From contig NZ_CP062165.1 of NCBI RefSeq assembly GCF_014844075.1, positions 5,208,001 through 5,272,000 of the forward strand: 64,000 nt of DNA, written 5' to 3'. This DNA is from Paenibacillus sp. JNUCC-31 (lineage in GTDB: Bacteria; Bacillota; Bacilli; Paenibacillales; Paenibacillaceae). Each line of letters starts with the position of its first letter. Positions within the stretch are counted from its first letter, which is position 1. The notes below the pieces were generated by a model. That model saw only the letters and a list, made by a program, of their open reading frames with translations, did no database searches and had not been told where the DNA came from. This document shows positions 56,699 through 64,000 of the stretch, in pieces. A program made the position numbers and the translations under genes.

Positions 56699-56857
56699 TG
56701 TCTTTCAAAAGGTGGACATTGGCGGTGGAAATGGTGAGCAGTTACGGATACTGCATGTAGTTTGACGACGTGCAATTTATGCTACATGTAGTGATTTGGG
56801 TGCGGCGGGGAATATATGTCTTTTTGAAAGGTGTGTCCACTCTTTGAAAGACAAAAG
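56699..56857. repeat. Three related motifs in the recQ/radical SAM intergenic region
   Basis: The 488 bases 56578-57065 hold no credible ORF. TTGTCTTTCAAA with TGGACA (56699-56718) recurs inverted as GTCCAC...TTTGAAAGACAA (56835-56855) and again directly as TGTCTTTTTGAAAGGTG with GTCCAC (56817-56840). CTGCATGTAG and CTACATGTAG (about 56751-56791) add another near-inverted pair. Its function is unknown; it may be remnant or regulatory. Confidence 0.55.
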
Positions 56858-57065
56858 TGGGATATGTCCATCATGCGTGGAATGTCTAGCTTTAGACTCA
56901 GGTAGTGGCATGTGGAAGTTATCGCTATAGTTATAGGTGCAGGTGTAGGCATGGCTCGGAGCAAGAGTTAAGGTTTGCATGAACAGCATCCGGGGCAGGA
57001 TGGCTGTGGAGTTTTACTTTTACCCCAAAAATATGGTCTGGGTGTCCAGGCAAAGGTTGTGAACC

Positions 57066-59102
57066 ATGAAGGTTATTCTTTCTACTTTAAATGCAAAGTA
57101 CATCCATACCTCCTTGGCCTTGCGGTGTTTGAAGGCGTACAGTGAGAAGGATTTTGATATTGAACTGGCGGAGTATACGATTAAGGACCCGGTCATGAAT
57201 ATTGTGTCGGATCTGTACCAGCGCGGCGCTGACGTGATCGGGTTCTCGTGTTACATCTGGAACATCGAAGAGACGATCAAGGTGATTGATAATTTGAAAA
57301 AGGTTATGCCTGACGTGAAAATTTTGCTGGGCGGGCCGGAAGTGTCCTATGACACGGAATATTGGATGAACCGGATTCCGAATGTCGATTTCATCGTGAT
57401 GGGTGAAGGAGAAGAGACGCTGCATCAGCTGTTGACGGAGCTGGAGGGGGACAAAAAGTTTCATTTTGTGTATGGACTGGCGTATCGCAAAGGGGAAGAG
57501 GTCATTCTCATGCCAGGACGGCCGAAGGCGGATCTGAACGATCTGCCGTCTCCGCACCGATTTGAAGAGGATATCCCGGATCTCGGGAAACGGGTTGTAT
57601 ATTTTGAAACTAGCCGGGGCTGTCCGTTCAGTTGTCAGTTCTGTCTGTCCAGTATTGAGGTCGGCGTGCGATATTACGATATTGAGCGGACGAAGTCGGA
57701 CATTCTGTACCTGATCGAGAAGGGTGCGAAGCTGATTAAGTTCGTGGACCGGACGTTCAACATCAAGCGGGATTATGCGCTCGAAATGTTCAAGTTCCTG
57801 ATCGAGAATCATCAGGGGACGGTGTTCCAGTTTGAAATTACGGCTGACATCATGCGCCCTGAGGTACTCGATTATCTGGCAGAGAATGCGCCACCGGGTA
57901 CATTCCGGTTCGAAATTGGGGTGCAGTCCACGAATGATCCGACGAATGAACTGGTGAAACGCCGCCAGAACTTTACCAAACTGAGCCGTACCGTGAACAA
58001 GGTCAAAGCCAGCGGTAAAATCGACCAGCATCTGGATCTCATCGCCGGACTTCCAGAGGAAGATTACAATACGTTCCGCAAGACGTTTAATGATGTGTTT
58101 GCTTTGGGTCCGGAAGAGCTTCAGCTCGGATTCCTCAAAATGCTGCGCGGTACCGGTCTGCGTATGGATGCGGAGAAATACAACTATACGTACATGGATC
58201 ACGCGCCGTATGAGATTCTGGGCAGTGACGTGCTGCCGTTCAGCGACATCGTGCGCTTGAAGCGACTGGAAGATGTACTGGAGAAATATTGGAACGCACA
58301 TCGAATGGACCATACGCTGAAGTATCTGATGGAGCAAGAGTTCGATTCGCCATTTGATTTCTTCCAGGCGTTCGGGGATTACTGGGAGGGTCAGGGCTGG
58401 CAGAAGATCGGTCACCAACTGGAGGATCTGTTCACCCGTCTGCATAGCTTCCTGGAGTCGCGGAACACGCCGCATATGGATATCGTGCTTGGTCTGATGA
58501 AGCTCGATTATTTCCTCGGTCACAAATACAAACCACGCAAAATCTGGTGGGAAGATCCGCTCCAGAAAGACCAGTGGGCGGGTTATATGAAAACACTGGC
58601 CGAACGTCCGGAAGACGTTCGCCTGCCACGCATTGCCGGTGCCACAGGCACGGCATGGCTGGAAAGCAGCGGCACGAGTGTGAGTGCCGCTGCTGGAAGT
58701 TCGGCTGCTGCCGGGGAAGACGCTGCCGCGGATGCGGCGGGTGTGATTGGCAGCGATGGCGCAGCGTCGCTCCCTGCGGGCGACGCAACAGGGTCCGCCG
58801 CGGATGGAGCGGCGGACGGGGTGGACGGCAACGCTTCGCGTGCGTTGCCGATGACCTCGGCCATGACCGCACAGACGGTCATGGGTGCCCGTGCTTTCGC
58901 CGATCTGGGACTCGGCGAAAAGGAACTGCAGAAGCACACCGTATTGGATGTGCTTCCATTCCGGCTTGAGCGTGTGCTTGCTGGCGCCAGCCCGCTTGCC
59001 GCGAAAGGCCGGACGCTGCTGGTCGTGGTATACCAGCAGCATGAAGGGCAGCAGGCGCAGTATTACACGCTGCCGCTGGGAGAAGAAGCCGCTGCCATGT
59101 AG
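57066..59102 (+). CDS. B12-binding domain radical SAM protein with DUF4080
   Basis: 678 residues. The N-terminal cobalamin-binding-like domain has RGADVIGFSCYIWNIEET and LLGGPEVSYD. The radical SAM core binds the 4Fe-4S cluster through SRGCPFSCQFC (CxxxCxxC) with SIEVGVRYYDIERTK and KFVDRTFNIK. The C-terminal DUF4080 spans about 390-510. About residues 535-600 form an Ala/Gly/Ser-rich low-complexity insertion, absent from typical members as far as I recall. The final part resumes ordered sequence. The substrate is unknown. It lies beyond the B12 operon but could use its product. Confidence 0.9.
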   Translation: MKVILSTLNAKYIHTSLALRCLKAYSEKDFDIELAEYTIKDPVMNIVSDLYQRGADVIGFSCYIWNIEETIKVIDNLKKVMPDVKILLGGPEVSYDTEYWMNRIPNVDFIVMGEGEETLHQLLTELEGDKKFHFVYGLAYRKGEEVILMPGRPKADLNDLPSPHRFEEDIPDLGKRVVYFETSRGCPFSCQFCLSSIEVGVRYYDIERTKSDILYLIEKGAKLIKFVDRTFNIKRDYALEMFKFLIENHQGTVFQFEITADIMRPEVLDYLAENAPPGTFRFEIGVQSTNDPTNELVKRRQNFTKLSRTVNKVKASGKIDQHLDLIAGLPEEDYNTFRKTFNDVFALGPEELQLGFLKMLRGTGLRMDAEKYNYTYMDHAPYEILGSDVLPFSDIVRLKRLEDVLEKYWNAHRMDHTLKYLMEQEFDSPFDFFQAFGDYWEGQGWQKIGHQLEDLFTRLHSFLESRNTPHMDIVLGLMKLDYFLGHKYKPRKIWWEDPLQKDQWAGYMKTLAERPEDVRLPRIAGATGTAWLESSGTSVSAAAGSSAAAGEDAAADAAGVIGSDGAASLPAGDATGSAADGAADGVDGNASRALPMTSAMTAQTVMGARAFADLGLGEKELQKHTVLDVLPFRLERVLAGASPLAAKGRTLLVVVYQQHEGQQAQYYTLPLGEEAAAM

Positions 59103-59261
59103 GTGCAGCGGCATTGGGGAGCTGCATGGCCGATGGCTGCATGCAGCGGGGGAAGCACCATGGCTTTGCCGTTCTGGTGCTACAACGGTGAGCACCGCGG
59201 TTATGGACGCGGTGCAATCCCGTGAGGTGCTGCCCGATTGGGCGCAGCACCTTACCCTTAC

Positions 59262-59300
59262 GCGGCTTGCCACTTCACAAGCCGCGCTCCGTTTTACTTT
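59262..59300 (+). terminator. Terminator-like hairpin after the radical SAM gene
   Basis: GCGGCTTG (59262-59269) pairs with CAAGCCGC (59278-59285), followed by T-rich sequence. A further hairpin, GGTGCTGC/GCAGCACC (about 59226-59251), lies just before. Confidence 0.65.
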
Positions 59301-59328
59301 TTACAAAATCATATGTTCCGAAAGTATC

Positions 59329-59382
59329 GGAAGGTCATCTGATTCCCTAGTGGATGAAGAAGGGCCTTCCTTTTTTGTTTTT
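59329..59382 (+). terminator. Intrinsic terminator before the recombinase remnant
   Basis: GGAAGG (59329-59334) pairs with CCTTCC (59365-59370) with an intervening GTC/GGC extension, then TTTTTTGTTTTT. Confidence 0.7.
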
Positions 59383-59431
59383 CCGAATTTGGGTCAAAAA
59401 CATAACCTATCCAAACGAAGGAGAGTTTCCT

Positions 59432-60615
59432 ATGAATAAATATGCTACTACTGAAAAGGCGATTACCATAACTAAAGGTTCCACTGAGTTACTGCGCATT
59501 CATATCCCATATAACCCTTGAGCGGATTCGTCGGATTAATGGCAGAACGTGGGAATCCAAACAAAAAGTGTGGATCATCCCATACACCATAGCTGCTCTT
59601 CAGGAGTTCATGAATCAATTTGATCCTGATGACGTTCTGATTACCCCAGAGTTGTGGGTTGAAAATGAGAATTTACAGCAACGGAAAGCTAGTAAGGCAA
59701 ACCATCCATGGAGCAAAGAGCCGTTACAGAAGGCATTAAAGTGACGAGGATACAGCCAGCCGCAAAACGATTAAAGCATATTGTAATCAGGTCGAACGTT
59801 TTCTGAGTAGCTTTCCCCTTAAAGATACCGATGTGACTACTTCCAATGTTCAAATGTATTGTTTAGGTTTGCTTGAGCGAGGGATCTCCCATTCAAGCGT
59901 GAATCAGACGATTAGCGCGCTTCGCTTCTATTGCAAACATGTACTCCATCACCCCACTGAGATCCAGTTTATTCGTCCCAAGAAGCAGACCAAGCTTCCG
60001 CAAGTATTGTCGGAAAAGGAAGTCGCTCAATTGCTCAAATCCGTAACCAACCCTAAACATAAGGCCATATTGTTTCTAACCTATTCTTCTGGCCTTCGTG
60101 TAAGTGAAGTTGTGCGTTTGCGGTGCAGCGATCTTGATATTGAAAGGCAAACACTCATCGTGAGACAGGGGAAGGGGCAAAAGGATCGGAGAACGATCCT
60201 ATCGAGTCTAGCGTGGGATATGGTGCAGAAATACGTCACTGAATATAGACCGACTCGTTGGCTCTTTCCAGAGCAATCTTCTGATCGGCATCTTACGGAG
60301 CGGAGTGTGCAGAAGGTTTTTGAAGAAGCCAGACAACGTGCAGACATTGTGAAAAAGGTTAGTATTCATGTCTTGAGGCACTCTTTTGCTACTCATTTGT
60401 TGGAAAACGGAACAGACCTGCGCTACATTCAGGAGCTACTTGGTCATACGAGCGCACGCACAACACAGCGATATACGCATGAGTACGAAAAATATTCAGC
60501 GTATTCAGAGCCCGCTGGATCGTTTGGATTTGGGAGATTGAATGCTTCAATAAATCTCCCTTTTTCACCAAATTCTTCTTCGCAAATACTACACCATAGG
60601 TTATCATATACGTAG
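59432..60615 (+). pseudogene. Tyrosine recombinase (XerC/D- or IntI-like), disrupted N-terminus
   Basis: The reading begins at ATG 59432 (MNKYATTEK), preceded by GAAGGAGAG. Three lesions follow: a stop at 59519-59521 where the protein continues in another frame (LERIRRINGRTWESK), a stop at 59742-59744, and an apparent four-base CAGC duplication at 59753-59760 that shifts the frame. From 59761 the frame is open to 60615. The C-terminal catalytic domain is intact: Arg in SSGLRVSE, Lys in RQGKGQKDRR, HVLRH, LLGHTS and the Tyr nucleophile in TTQRYTHEY. Between WLFPEQ and HVLRH it is short and lacks the IntI-specific insertion. Probably inactive. Confidence 0.88.
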
Positions 60616-60659
60616 TTCACATATCATGCAGGATGTGTGGTATTTACGAAGTACATAAA

Positions 60660-60680
60660 TTAGATGTTATCAGAAATATC
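60660..60680 (+). other. attI-like core next to the recombinase
   Basis: GTTATCAGAAAT (60666-60677) matches the cassette cores GTTATAAGAAA (62304, 63196) apart from C for A. It lacks the full foldback partner seen in the other sites. It lies 51 bases after the recombinase stop and 76 bases before the first cassette ORF, the position expected for attI. Confidence 0.6.
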
Positions 60681-60741
60681 ACAAAGCTAATAAAAATTTA
60701 TCAAAACCAGTATATTCAAGACATTTCGGGGGTGTATAGAT

Positions 60742-61062
60742 ATGAAAATAAGTGCAACTGAGTATCTAGTTAAAGAACGTATACCTGCAAACTTATTTAG
60801 AGGTATAGAAGCAGTGGGTGGAAGGCTTAATATAACGAACGAGAGAATACTTTTCAACCCTCATAGTATCAATATTCAAAGAAAACCTCTTGAAATTATG
60901 ATTAAAGACATAAGTAAAATTGAAAAGCGAAACACATTAAAAATAGTTCCAAACGGAATAAAAATTACTATAAATAATGGTCAAGAGTATAAGTTCGTAG
61001 TGTATAAAAGATCTAAATTAATAGAGCTATTAAATGGATTCAGAACAACTAAAAGAAATTAG
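60742..61062 (+). CDS. Small GRAM/PH-like protein, first cassette ORF
   Basis: 106 residues. The pattern AVGGRLNITNERILFNPHSIN is that of GRAM/PH-like domains, in which a strand pair (GRLxxTxxRLxF) begins the barrel, and KIVPNGIKITINNGQEYKFVV with a C-terminal helix completes it. It may bind lipid or a membrane partner; function unknown. ATG 60742 has GGGGGTG upstream. The ORF fills the cassette between the core at 60666 and the attC-like element at 61106. AT-rich compared with the upstream genes. Confidence 0.75.
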   Translation: MKISATEYLVKERIPANLFRGIEAVGGRLNITNERILFNPHSINIQRKPLEIMIKDISKIEKRNTLKIVPNGIKITINNGQEYKFVVYKRSKLIELLNGFRTTKRN

Positions 61063-61105
61063 TAATATTTTGTTTTGAAGGCCTACTCGAAGAAGTGGAT
61101 ACATC

Positions 61106-61222
61106 TGATAACAACATATTCAAGCTGTGTCTCCTTCGGAGCCTTGGTCTGCGGGAAGGATTTCGGAGAAGGATTTCAGCAGACAACCCCTCCGGGGTTT
61201 CGTGAATACAGGAACGTTATAG
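61106..61222 (+). repeat. attC-like element 1
   Basis: R''-like GATAAC (61107-61112), L''-like TATTCAAG (61117-61124), a variable centre with GTCTGC/GCAGAC arms, L' CGTGAATA (61201-61208) and R' GTTATAG (61216-61222). The two L boxes pair with one mismatch. About 117 bp. The centre is GC-richer than the cassettes and reads through as a spurious ORF. Confidence 0.75.
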
Positions 61223-61288
61223 GAAATCAGCGCAAGAAATTAATTGATGAATTAACCTAAAGGGCAGTTATGCTTAGTGGAAATGAGC

Positions 61289-61328
61289 AAAAGCAGCCTA
61301 TCCTCTGACGAGGAACGGGCTGCTTTTT
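61289..61328. terminator. Bidirectional terminator inside cassette 2
   Basis: AAAAGCAGCC pairs with GGGCTGCTTTT. It can end transcription from cassette 1 and from the antisense exosporium-like gene downstream. Confidence 0.8.
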
Positions 61329-61430
61329 ACTCTTCTATCTTTTTTTCCATTTTGAAGTACCCATTCCCTCAAAATAGAGGTTTTTGCAGGGCTCTCTATT
61401 CAGGTGCGAAAAATTATTGCCAATACGGTA

Positions 61431-61856
61431 TTAGGTTCTCGTTTTAACGGCTAACCCACTAAACGATATCGGCCCAACAACATCGGCTCTTGTATTTGTA
61501 GTAAGATTTTCTGCTGTGACTGTGTAAACATGGGTACCAGCTATTACATTTCTATCTTCCGCCTGGAACGTAACAGCATAATTTTGTTCAGAGCCAGCAG
61601 ATTCGATACCTTGTTGTGTGTTGAAAATCTCTCTTCCATCGCGGAAGATTCTAAAGAGTATTTGTGCAATACCAGTGACACCTCGAACACCCACGGTTGC
61701 TACCAAATCTACCCGATTACGTTGAGAATTGACTGGAATCCGTATAGTGATTGTTGCAAGGCGAGATCTTGCTGGTGAACGACGGATAATAAATGAGTTT
61801 GCTAAGTTGAATCTACGGCGCGGCTGGACGGCAGCTTTATCGAGAATACGTACCAA
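61431..61856 (-). CDS. Exosporium-like protein, antisense to the array
   Basis: 141 residues from the TTG at 61856 (AAAGGAG eight bases upstream). The sequence starts LVRILDKAAVQPRRRFNLAN, then IRRSPARSRLATITIRIP, NRVDLVATVGVRGVTG and SEQNYAVTFQAED, ending ADVVGPISFSGLAV. This resembles Firmicutes proteins annotated as exosporium protein C, as I recall. Probably beta-rich and surface located on spores. It reads opposite to all other cassette genes, with the bidirectional terminator about 100 bases after its stop. Confidence 0.72.
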   Translation of the reverse strand: MVRILDKAAVQPRRRFNLANSFIIRRSPARSRLATITIRIPVNSQRNRVDLVATVGVRGVTGIAQILFRIFRDGREIFNTQQGIESAGSEQNYAVTFQAEDRNVIAGTHVYTVTAENLTTNTRADVVGPISFSGLAVKTRT

Positions 61857-62163
61857 AATATCAACTCCTTTTATTTGATATCTCCAAGATATGTTGAACA
61901 AAAAGAGAATGATTGGACAATTATGTAAGATGCTTTAATTTGATTCAAATAGATTATGAACAATGGTAAAGAGCATATTACAGGTGGTGGTGAATAAGGG
62001 ACGTACAAGAAATCCTAACCATTTAACGTATTTCATGACTGTAATGTTACTAACTAAATAATTGTTATCCACCAGGAGCGCCTCAGCGGACACGGAATGA
62101 GTTGCGTTAACGGGAAGCGATAGTTAAGAAACAATGATTTTGTATTTCGAAGGCGCTGGCATC
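61857..62163. other. Non-coding 3' part of cassette 2
   Basis: The 307 bases between the antisense gene and attC-like element 2 hold no supported ORF. GCGTTAACGGGAAGC and AGTTAAGAAAC near 62110-62131 recall the GTT...AGAAA core. They could be remnants of an older site, but no foldback partner was found. Confidence 0.35.
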
Positions 62164-62310
62164 CTATAACACAATATTCGCGCTGCGGGCCGTTGGCCCT
62201 TGATCTGCCAGGAGTTTTTTCGAAGAAGAGGAGACAGGCAGATACATCCATTCCCCTAAGATAGGAGCTATCTAAGGGAAATGGACGTCGCTAATACAAG
62301 AACGTTATAA
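62164..62310 (+). repeat. attC-like element 2
   Basis: R'' TATAAC (62165-62170), L'' TATTCGCG (62175-62182), L' CGCTAATA (62289-62296) and R' GTTATAA (62304-62310). The L boxes pair with one mismatch. The centre has ATCTGCC/GGCAGAT arms and a hairpin TTCCCCTAAGATAG/CTATCTAAGGGAA (about 62250-62280) shared with element 4. About 147 bp. Confidence 0.85.
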
Positions 62311-62368
62311 GAAACCGGTGCAATAATTATTTAATAATATATAAAACAATAAGAAATGAGGAAACCAT

Positions 62369-63001
62369 ATGAACAATCCCTTTAAAGAAATCTTGACTTC
62401 AGAAGATGACATTAGAGATCTCCTAGGTTATCCAAGTGAACTTGTAAAGAAGAAAGTAATAAAGTGTTTAGATATTCATTGTCGAAACTTCATTTCTTTG
62501 TCACCCTTATTATTTTTAGCTACATCGGATGAGCAAGGATTTTGCGATGTATCTCCACGAGGAGATGCACCTGGATCAGTGATAGTTATAGATGAGAAGC
62601 ATTTAGTTATTCCTGAAAGACCAGGTAACCGTAGAATTGATTCACTAAGAAATATATTATCGAACCCAAGAGTAGGTATTATATTTATCATTCCCGGGCT
62701 AGAAGAAACGCTGAGGATTAATGGACAAGCTTTTGTGATTAAAGATGAAAAAATTCTAGATCTTATGAAAGCTAAAGATAAAAAACCCACCTTAGGAATT
62801 GGAGTAAAAGTTGAAGAATGCTTTATTCATTGTGCAAAAGCATTTAAGCGGTCTGGGGTGTGGGAAAGCAAGTCTTGGCCAGAAGAGAATACTCTACCGT
62901 TAATTCCAACAATACTATCAGATCATGTAAATTCAACTGAATTTACAGTAGAAGTAATCAGGAAAGGACTACAAGAAAGTTACGAGAAGAGACTGTATTA
63001 A
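62369..63001 (+). CDS. PPOX-class FMN-binding flavoprotein (MSMEG_1061-like)
   Basis: 210 residues. Pyridoxamine 5'-phosphate oxidase-like split barrel: SPLLFLATSDEQGFCDVSPRG, LVIPERPGNRRIDSLRNIL, VGIIFIIPGLEETLRINGQA and an acidic C-terminal domain (about 130-205). Members bind FMN or F420; the natural substrate here is unknown. ATG 62369 has GAGGAAA upstream. The ORF occupies cassette 3, starting 65 bases after its core and followed closely by element 3. AT-rich. Confidence 0.85.
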   Translation: MNNPFKEILTSEDDIRDLLGYPSELVKKKVIKCLDIHCRNFISLSPLLFLATSDEQGFCDVSPRGDAPGSVIVIDEKHLVIPERPGNRRIDSLRNILSNPRVGIIFIIPGLEETLRINGQAFVIKDEKILDLMKAKDKKPTLGIGVKVEECFIHCAKAFKRSGVWESKSWPEENTLPLIPTILSDHVNSTEFTVEVIRKGLQESYEKRLY

Positions 63002-63039
63002 AGAATATTTGTTTGTAGTTTCAAAGAAGGCACGGGCAT

Positions 63040-63202
63040 CTTATAACATCGTATTCACGCTGCGGGTCTTTCGCCCCTTGGTTGCCCGAGGCATTTCGAG
63101 GAAGTAGAATCAGGTAGGCAACCCTACACTGGCAAATCCGTCGGACCTGGCAGCTACGCTACCTTAAGCCACTGAGGGTTCGTGAATACCAGAACGTTAT
63201 AA
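63040..63202 (+). repeat. attC-like element 3 (best conserved)
   Basis: R'' TTATAAC (63041-63047), L'' GTATTCACG (63051-63059), L' CGTGAATAC (63181-63189) and R' GTTATAA (63196-63202). Both box pairs are perfectly complementary, with unequal spacers of three and six bases. The centre has GGTTGCC/GGCAACC arms. About 163 bp. Confidence 0.88.
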
Positions 63203-63247
63203 GAAATTGGGAAAAGGATATAAAAACAACTCAAAGGAGTAATGTAC

Positions 63248-63724
63248 ATGGCGAAGACCTCTTTGGAAATGGTAGAAGAATTCAAAACCTTTATTGATTT
63301 TGTACGAGAGTTAAAGACTATAGATGAAGAACATTGGAATAGTCCCATTTCAGAAGGGAAATGGTCAATGAAAGATGTTATAAGTCATATCATGCTTTGG
63401 GACAAATATTTTTATGAGGAAGGCATAGAGAAGATCAAGCTTGGTCAGTTCGTGACTGTAAGGCATTTAGACTTTGATGAATTCAACGCTAATGCAAGGG
63501 AATATGCAAAGACTCAAACAAGAGATTCTATCGTTAACCAATTCGTTGAATACAGAAACAAGATCATTGATGATATCACCGGATTACCAGAGGAAGATTA
63601 TATAAAGGAATATAAAGACGGAGACAGAAAAAAGTTTTCGATTAGGGGATATTTAAGAGGATTTATTCCCCACGATAAACACCATAAAAAACAAATTGAA
63701 AAGTACGTAAAGTCAATACAATAA
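63248..63724 (+). CDS. DinB-like four-helix protein, cassette 4
   Basis: 158 residues from ATG 63248, with AAAGGAG eight bases upstream (an earlier ATG at 63242 is too close to the site). Helical segments: MVEEFKTFIDFVRELK, WSMKDVISHIMLWDKYFYEE and the C-terminal GFIPHDKHHKKQIEKYVKS with histidines typical of DinB/ClbS-like proteins. Possible thiol transferase or DNA-protection relative; unproven. It is unlike the DinB-family gene at 31365 in sequence. Followed by element 4. Confidence 0.78.
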   Translation: MAKTSLEMVEEFKTFIDFVRELKTIDEEHWNSPISEGKWSMKDVISHIMLWDKYFYEEGIEKIKLGQFVTVRHLDFDEFNANAREYAKTQTRDSIVNQFVEYRNKIIDDITGLPEEDYIKEYKDGDRKKFSIRGYLRGFIPHDKHHKKQIEKYVKSIQ

Positions 63725-63755
63725 AGTGTAAGCGAATTCAGGGATGCCCCAACAT

Positions 63756-63903
63756 CTTATAACACTATGTTCCAGCTTCACGTCTGTCGCTGCTCGGTCT
63801 GCCTGAAGGATTTCAAGGAAGCAGATTCAGGCAGACACATCAATTCCCCTAAGATAAGAGCTATCTAAGGGGAATCGACGTCAGGAACAAAACAACGTTA
63901 GAT
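63756..63903 (+). repeat. attC-like element 4
   Basis: R'' TTATAAC (63757-63763), L'' TGTTCC (63768-63773), L' GGAACA (63884-63889) and R' GTTAGAT (63897-63903), which fits the canonical integron core GTTRRRY. The centre has perfect GTCTGCCTGAA/TTCAGGCAGAC arms and the ATTCCCCTAAGATA hairpin shared with element 2. About 148 bp. Confidence 0.85.
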
Positions 63904-63952
63904 GAAATTACGATGCAAGTTCTTATCAAAATCAAAAACTATGAGGTGCATA

Positions 63953-64000
63953 ATGCCAAGACTAATTACATTGGCTGATGGAAGATCAGTAGAAGTTGAA
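63953..64000 (+). CDS. Partial ORF at the start of cassette 5
   Basis: ATG 63953 has GAGGTG just upstream. Sixteen codons are visible (MPRLITLADGRSVEVE) before the window ends. It begins 56 bases after the core of element 4, like the other cassette ORFs. Too short to identify. Confidence 0.5.
   Translation, partial: MPRLITLADGRSVEVE

Noticed and set aside
55711..56775. 354-codon minus-strand open frame over recQ
   Set aside because: Antisense shadow of recQ with no family motif.
57087..59273. 728-codon minus-strand open frame
   Set aside because: It is the shadow of the radical SAM gene on the opposite strand; its composition is His/Arg-rich nonsense and there is no start context.
61075..61260. 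61-residue plus-strand ORF
   Set aside because: It is the translation of attC-like element 1 and its flanks; no ribosome-binding site and cysteine/glycine-rich composition without family features.

Overview
The window looks like a chromosomal segment of a Paenibacillus-type firmicute. Base composition is moderate. Ribosome-binding sites are strong AGGAGG types, several starts are GTG or TTG, and lipoproteins carry Bacillales-style lipoboxes. A T-box controls thrS, and many proteins resemble Bacillus families (TcyP, YpsA, DUF1963/YwqG, YjjP/YjjB, exosporium-like). No rRNA, tRNA, CRISPR array or intact transposase was seen. These assignments come from reading the sequence; no database search was run.

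Layout. 1-11100: cobalamin salvage and nucleotide-loop assembly in two same-strand blocks, cobD-cbiZ-cbiB-cobC and then, behind a cobalamin riboswitch with its own terminator, btuFCD-cobT-cobU-cobS-cobQ. None of the corrin-ring genes is present. 11200-23300: mixed housekeeping genes: a chemoreceptor, the cystine carrier tcyP, a queuosine-precursor transporter behind a preQ1-I riboswitch, an M24 peptidase, a lipoprotein sugar dehydrogenase, an MBL hydrolase, an SDR and T-box-controlled thrS. 23400-36800: two-component systems, an M23 lipoprotein, acetyltransferase, amtB, DUF1963 and DinB genes. This block ends in a VanRS-like pair followed by a kinase-like protein without its phospho-acceptor His or ATPase domain, translationally coupled to a class A penicillin-binding protein. 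37000-45400: mostly minus-strand genes, including a ThrE-type split exporter, an LD-carboxypeptidase, a GNAT-Nudix fusion, an orphan FlgB, an E. coli-type SpeD, YpsA and an RluA-family pseudouridine synthase. 45500-52030: a surface-glycan or protein-glycosylation cluster. 52600-59100: DUF5412, an Rpn-family nuclease, recQ and a B12-binding radical SAM protein.

The most unusual part is 59432-64000. A decayed tyrosine recombinase is followed by small unrelated genes. A foldback element of about 117-162 bp lies at each cassette junction after the first. Four such elements are present. Each begins with an ATAAC box and a TATTC-type box and ends with the complementary boxes and a GTTA-type core, which is the architecture of integron attC sites. 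A fifth core without a foldback partner (GTTATCAGAAAT) lies just after the recombinase, where attI would be. The segments between cores (550, 1088, 892 and 701 bp, plus one running off the window) behave as gene cassettes: a PH/GRAM-like protein, an exosporium-like protein, a PPOX flavoprotein, a DinB-like protein and an unknown. I read this as an integron-like cassette array in a firmicute, a phylum where integrons are, to my knowledge, essentially undescribed. The recombinase seems to lack the IntI-specific insertion, so this may be an independent or divergent system.

Secondary points of interest are the pseudo-kinase/PBP operon with an operator-like inverted repeat, several foldback repeats between genes, and an eight-copy octamer repeat upstream of a glycosyltransferase.
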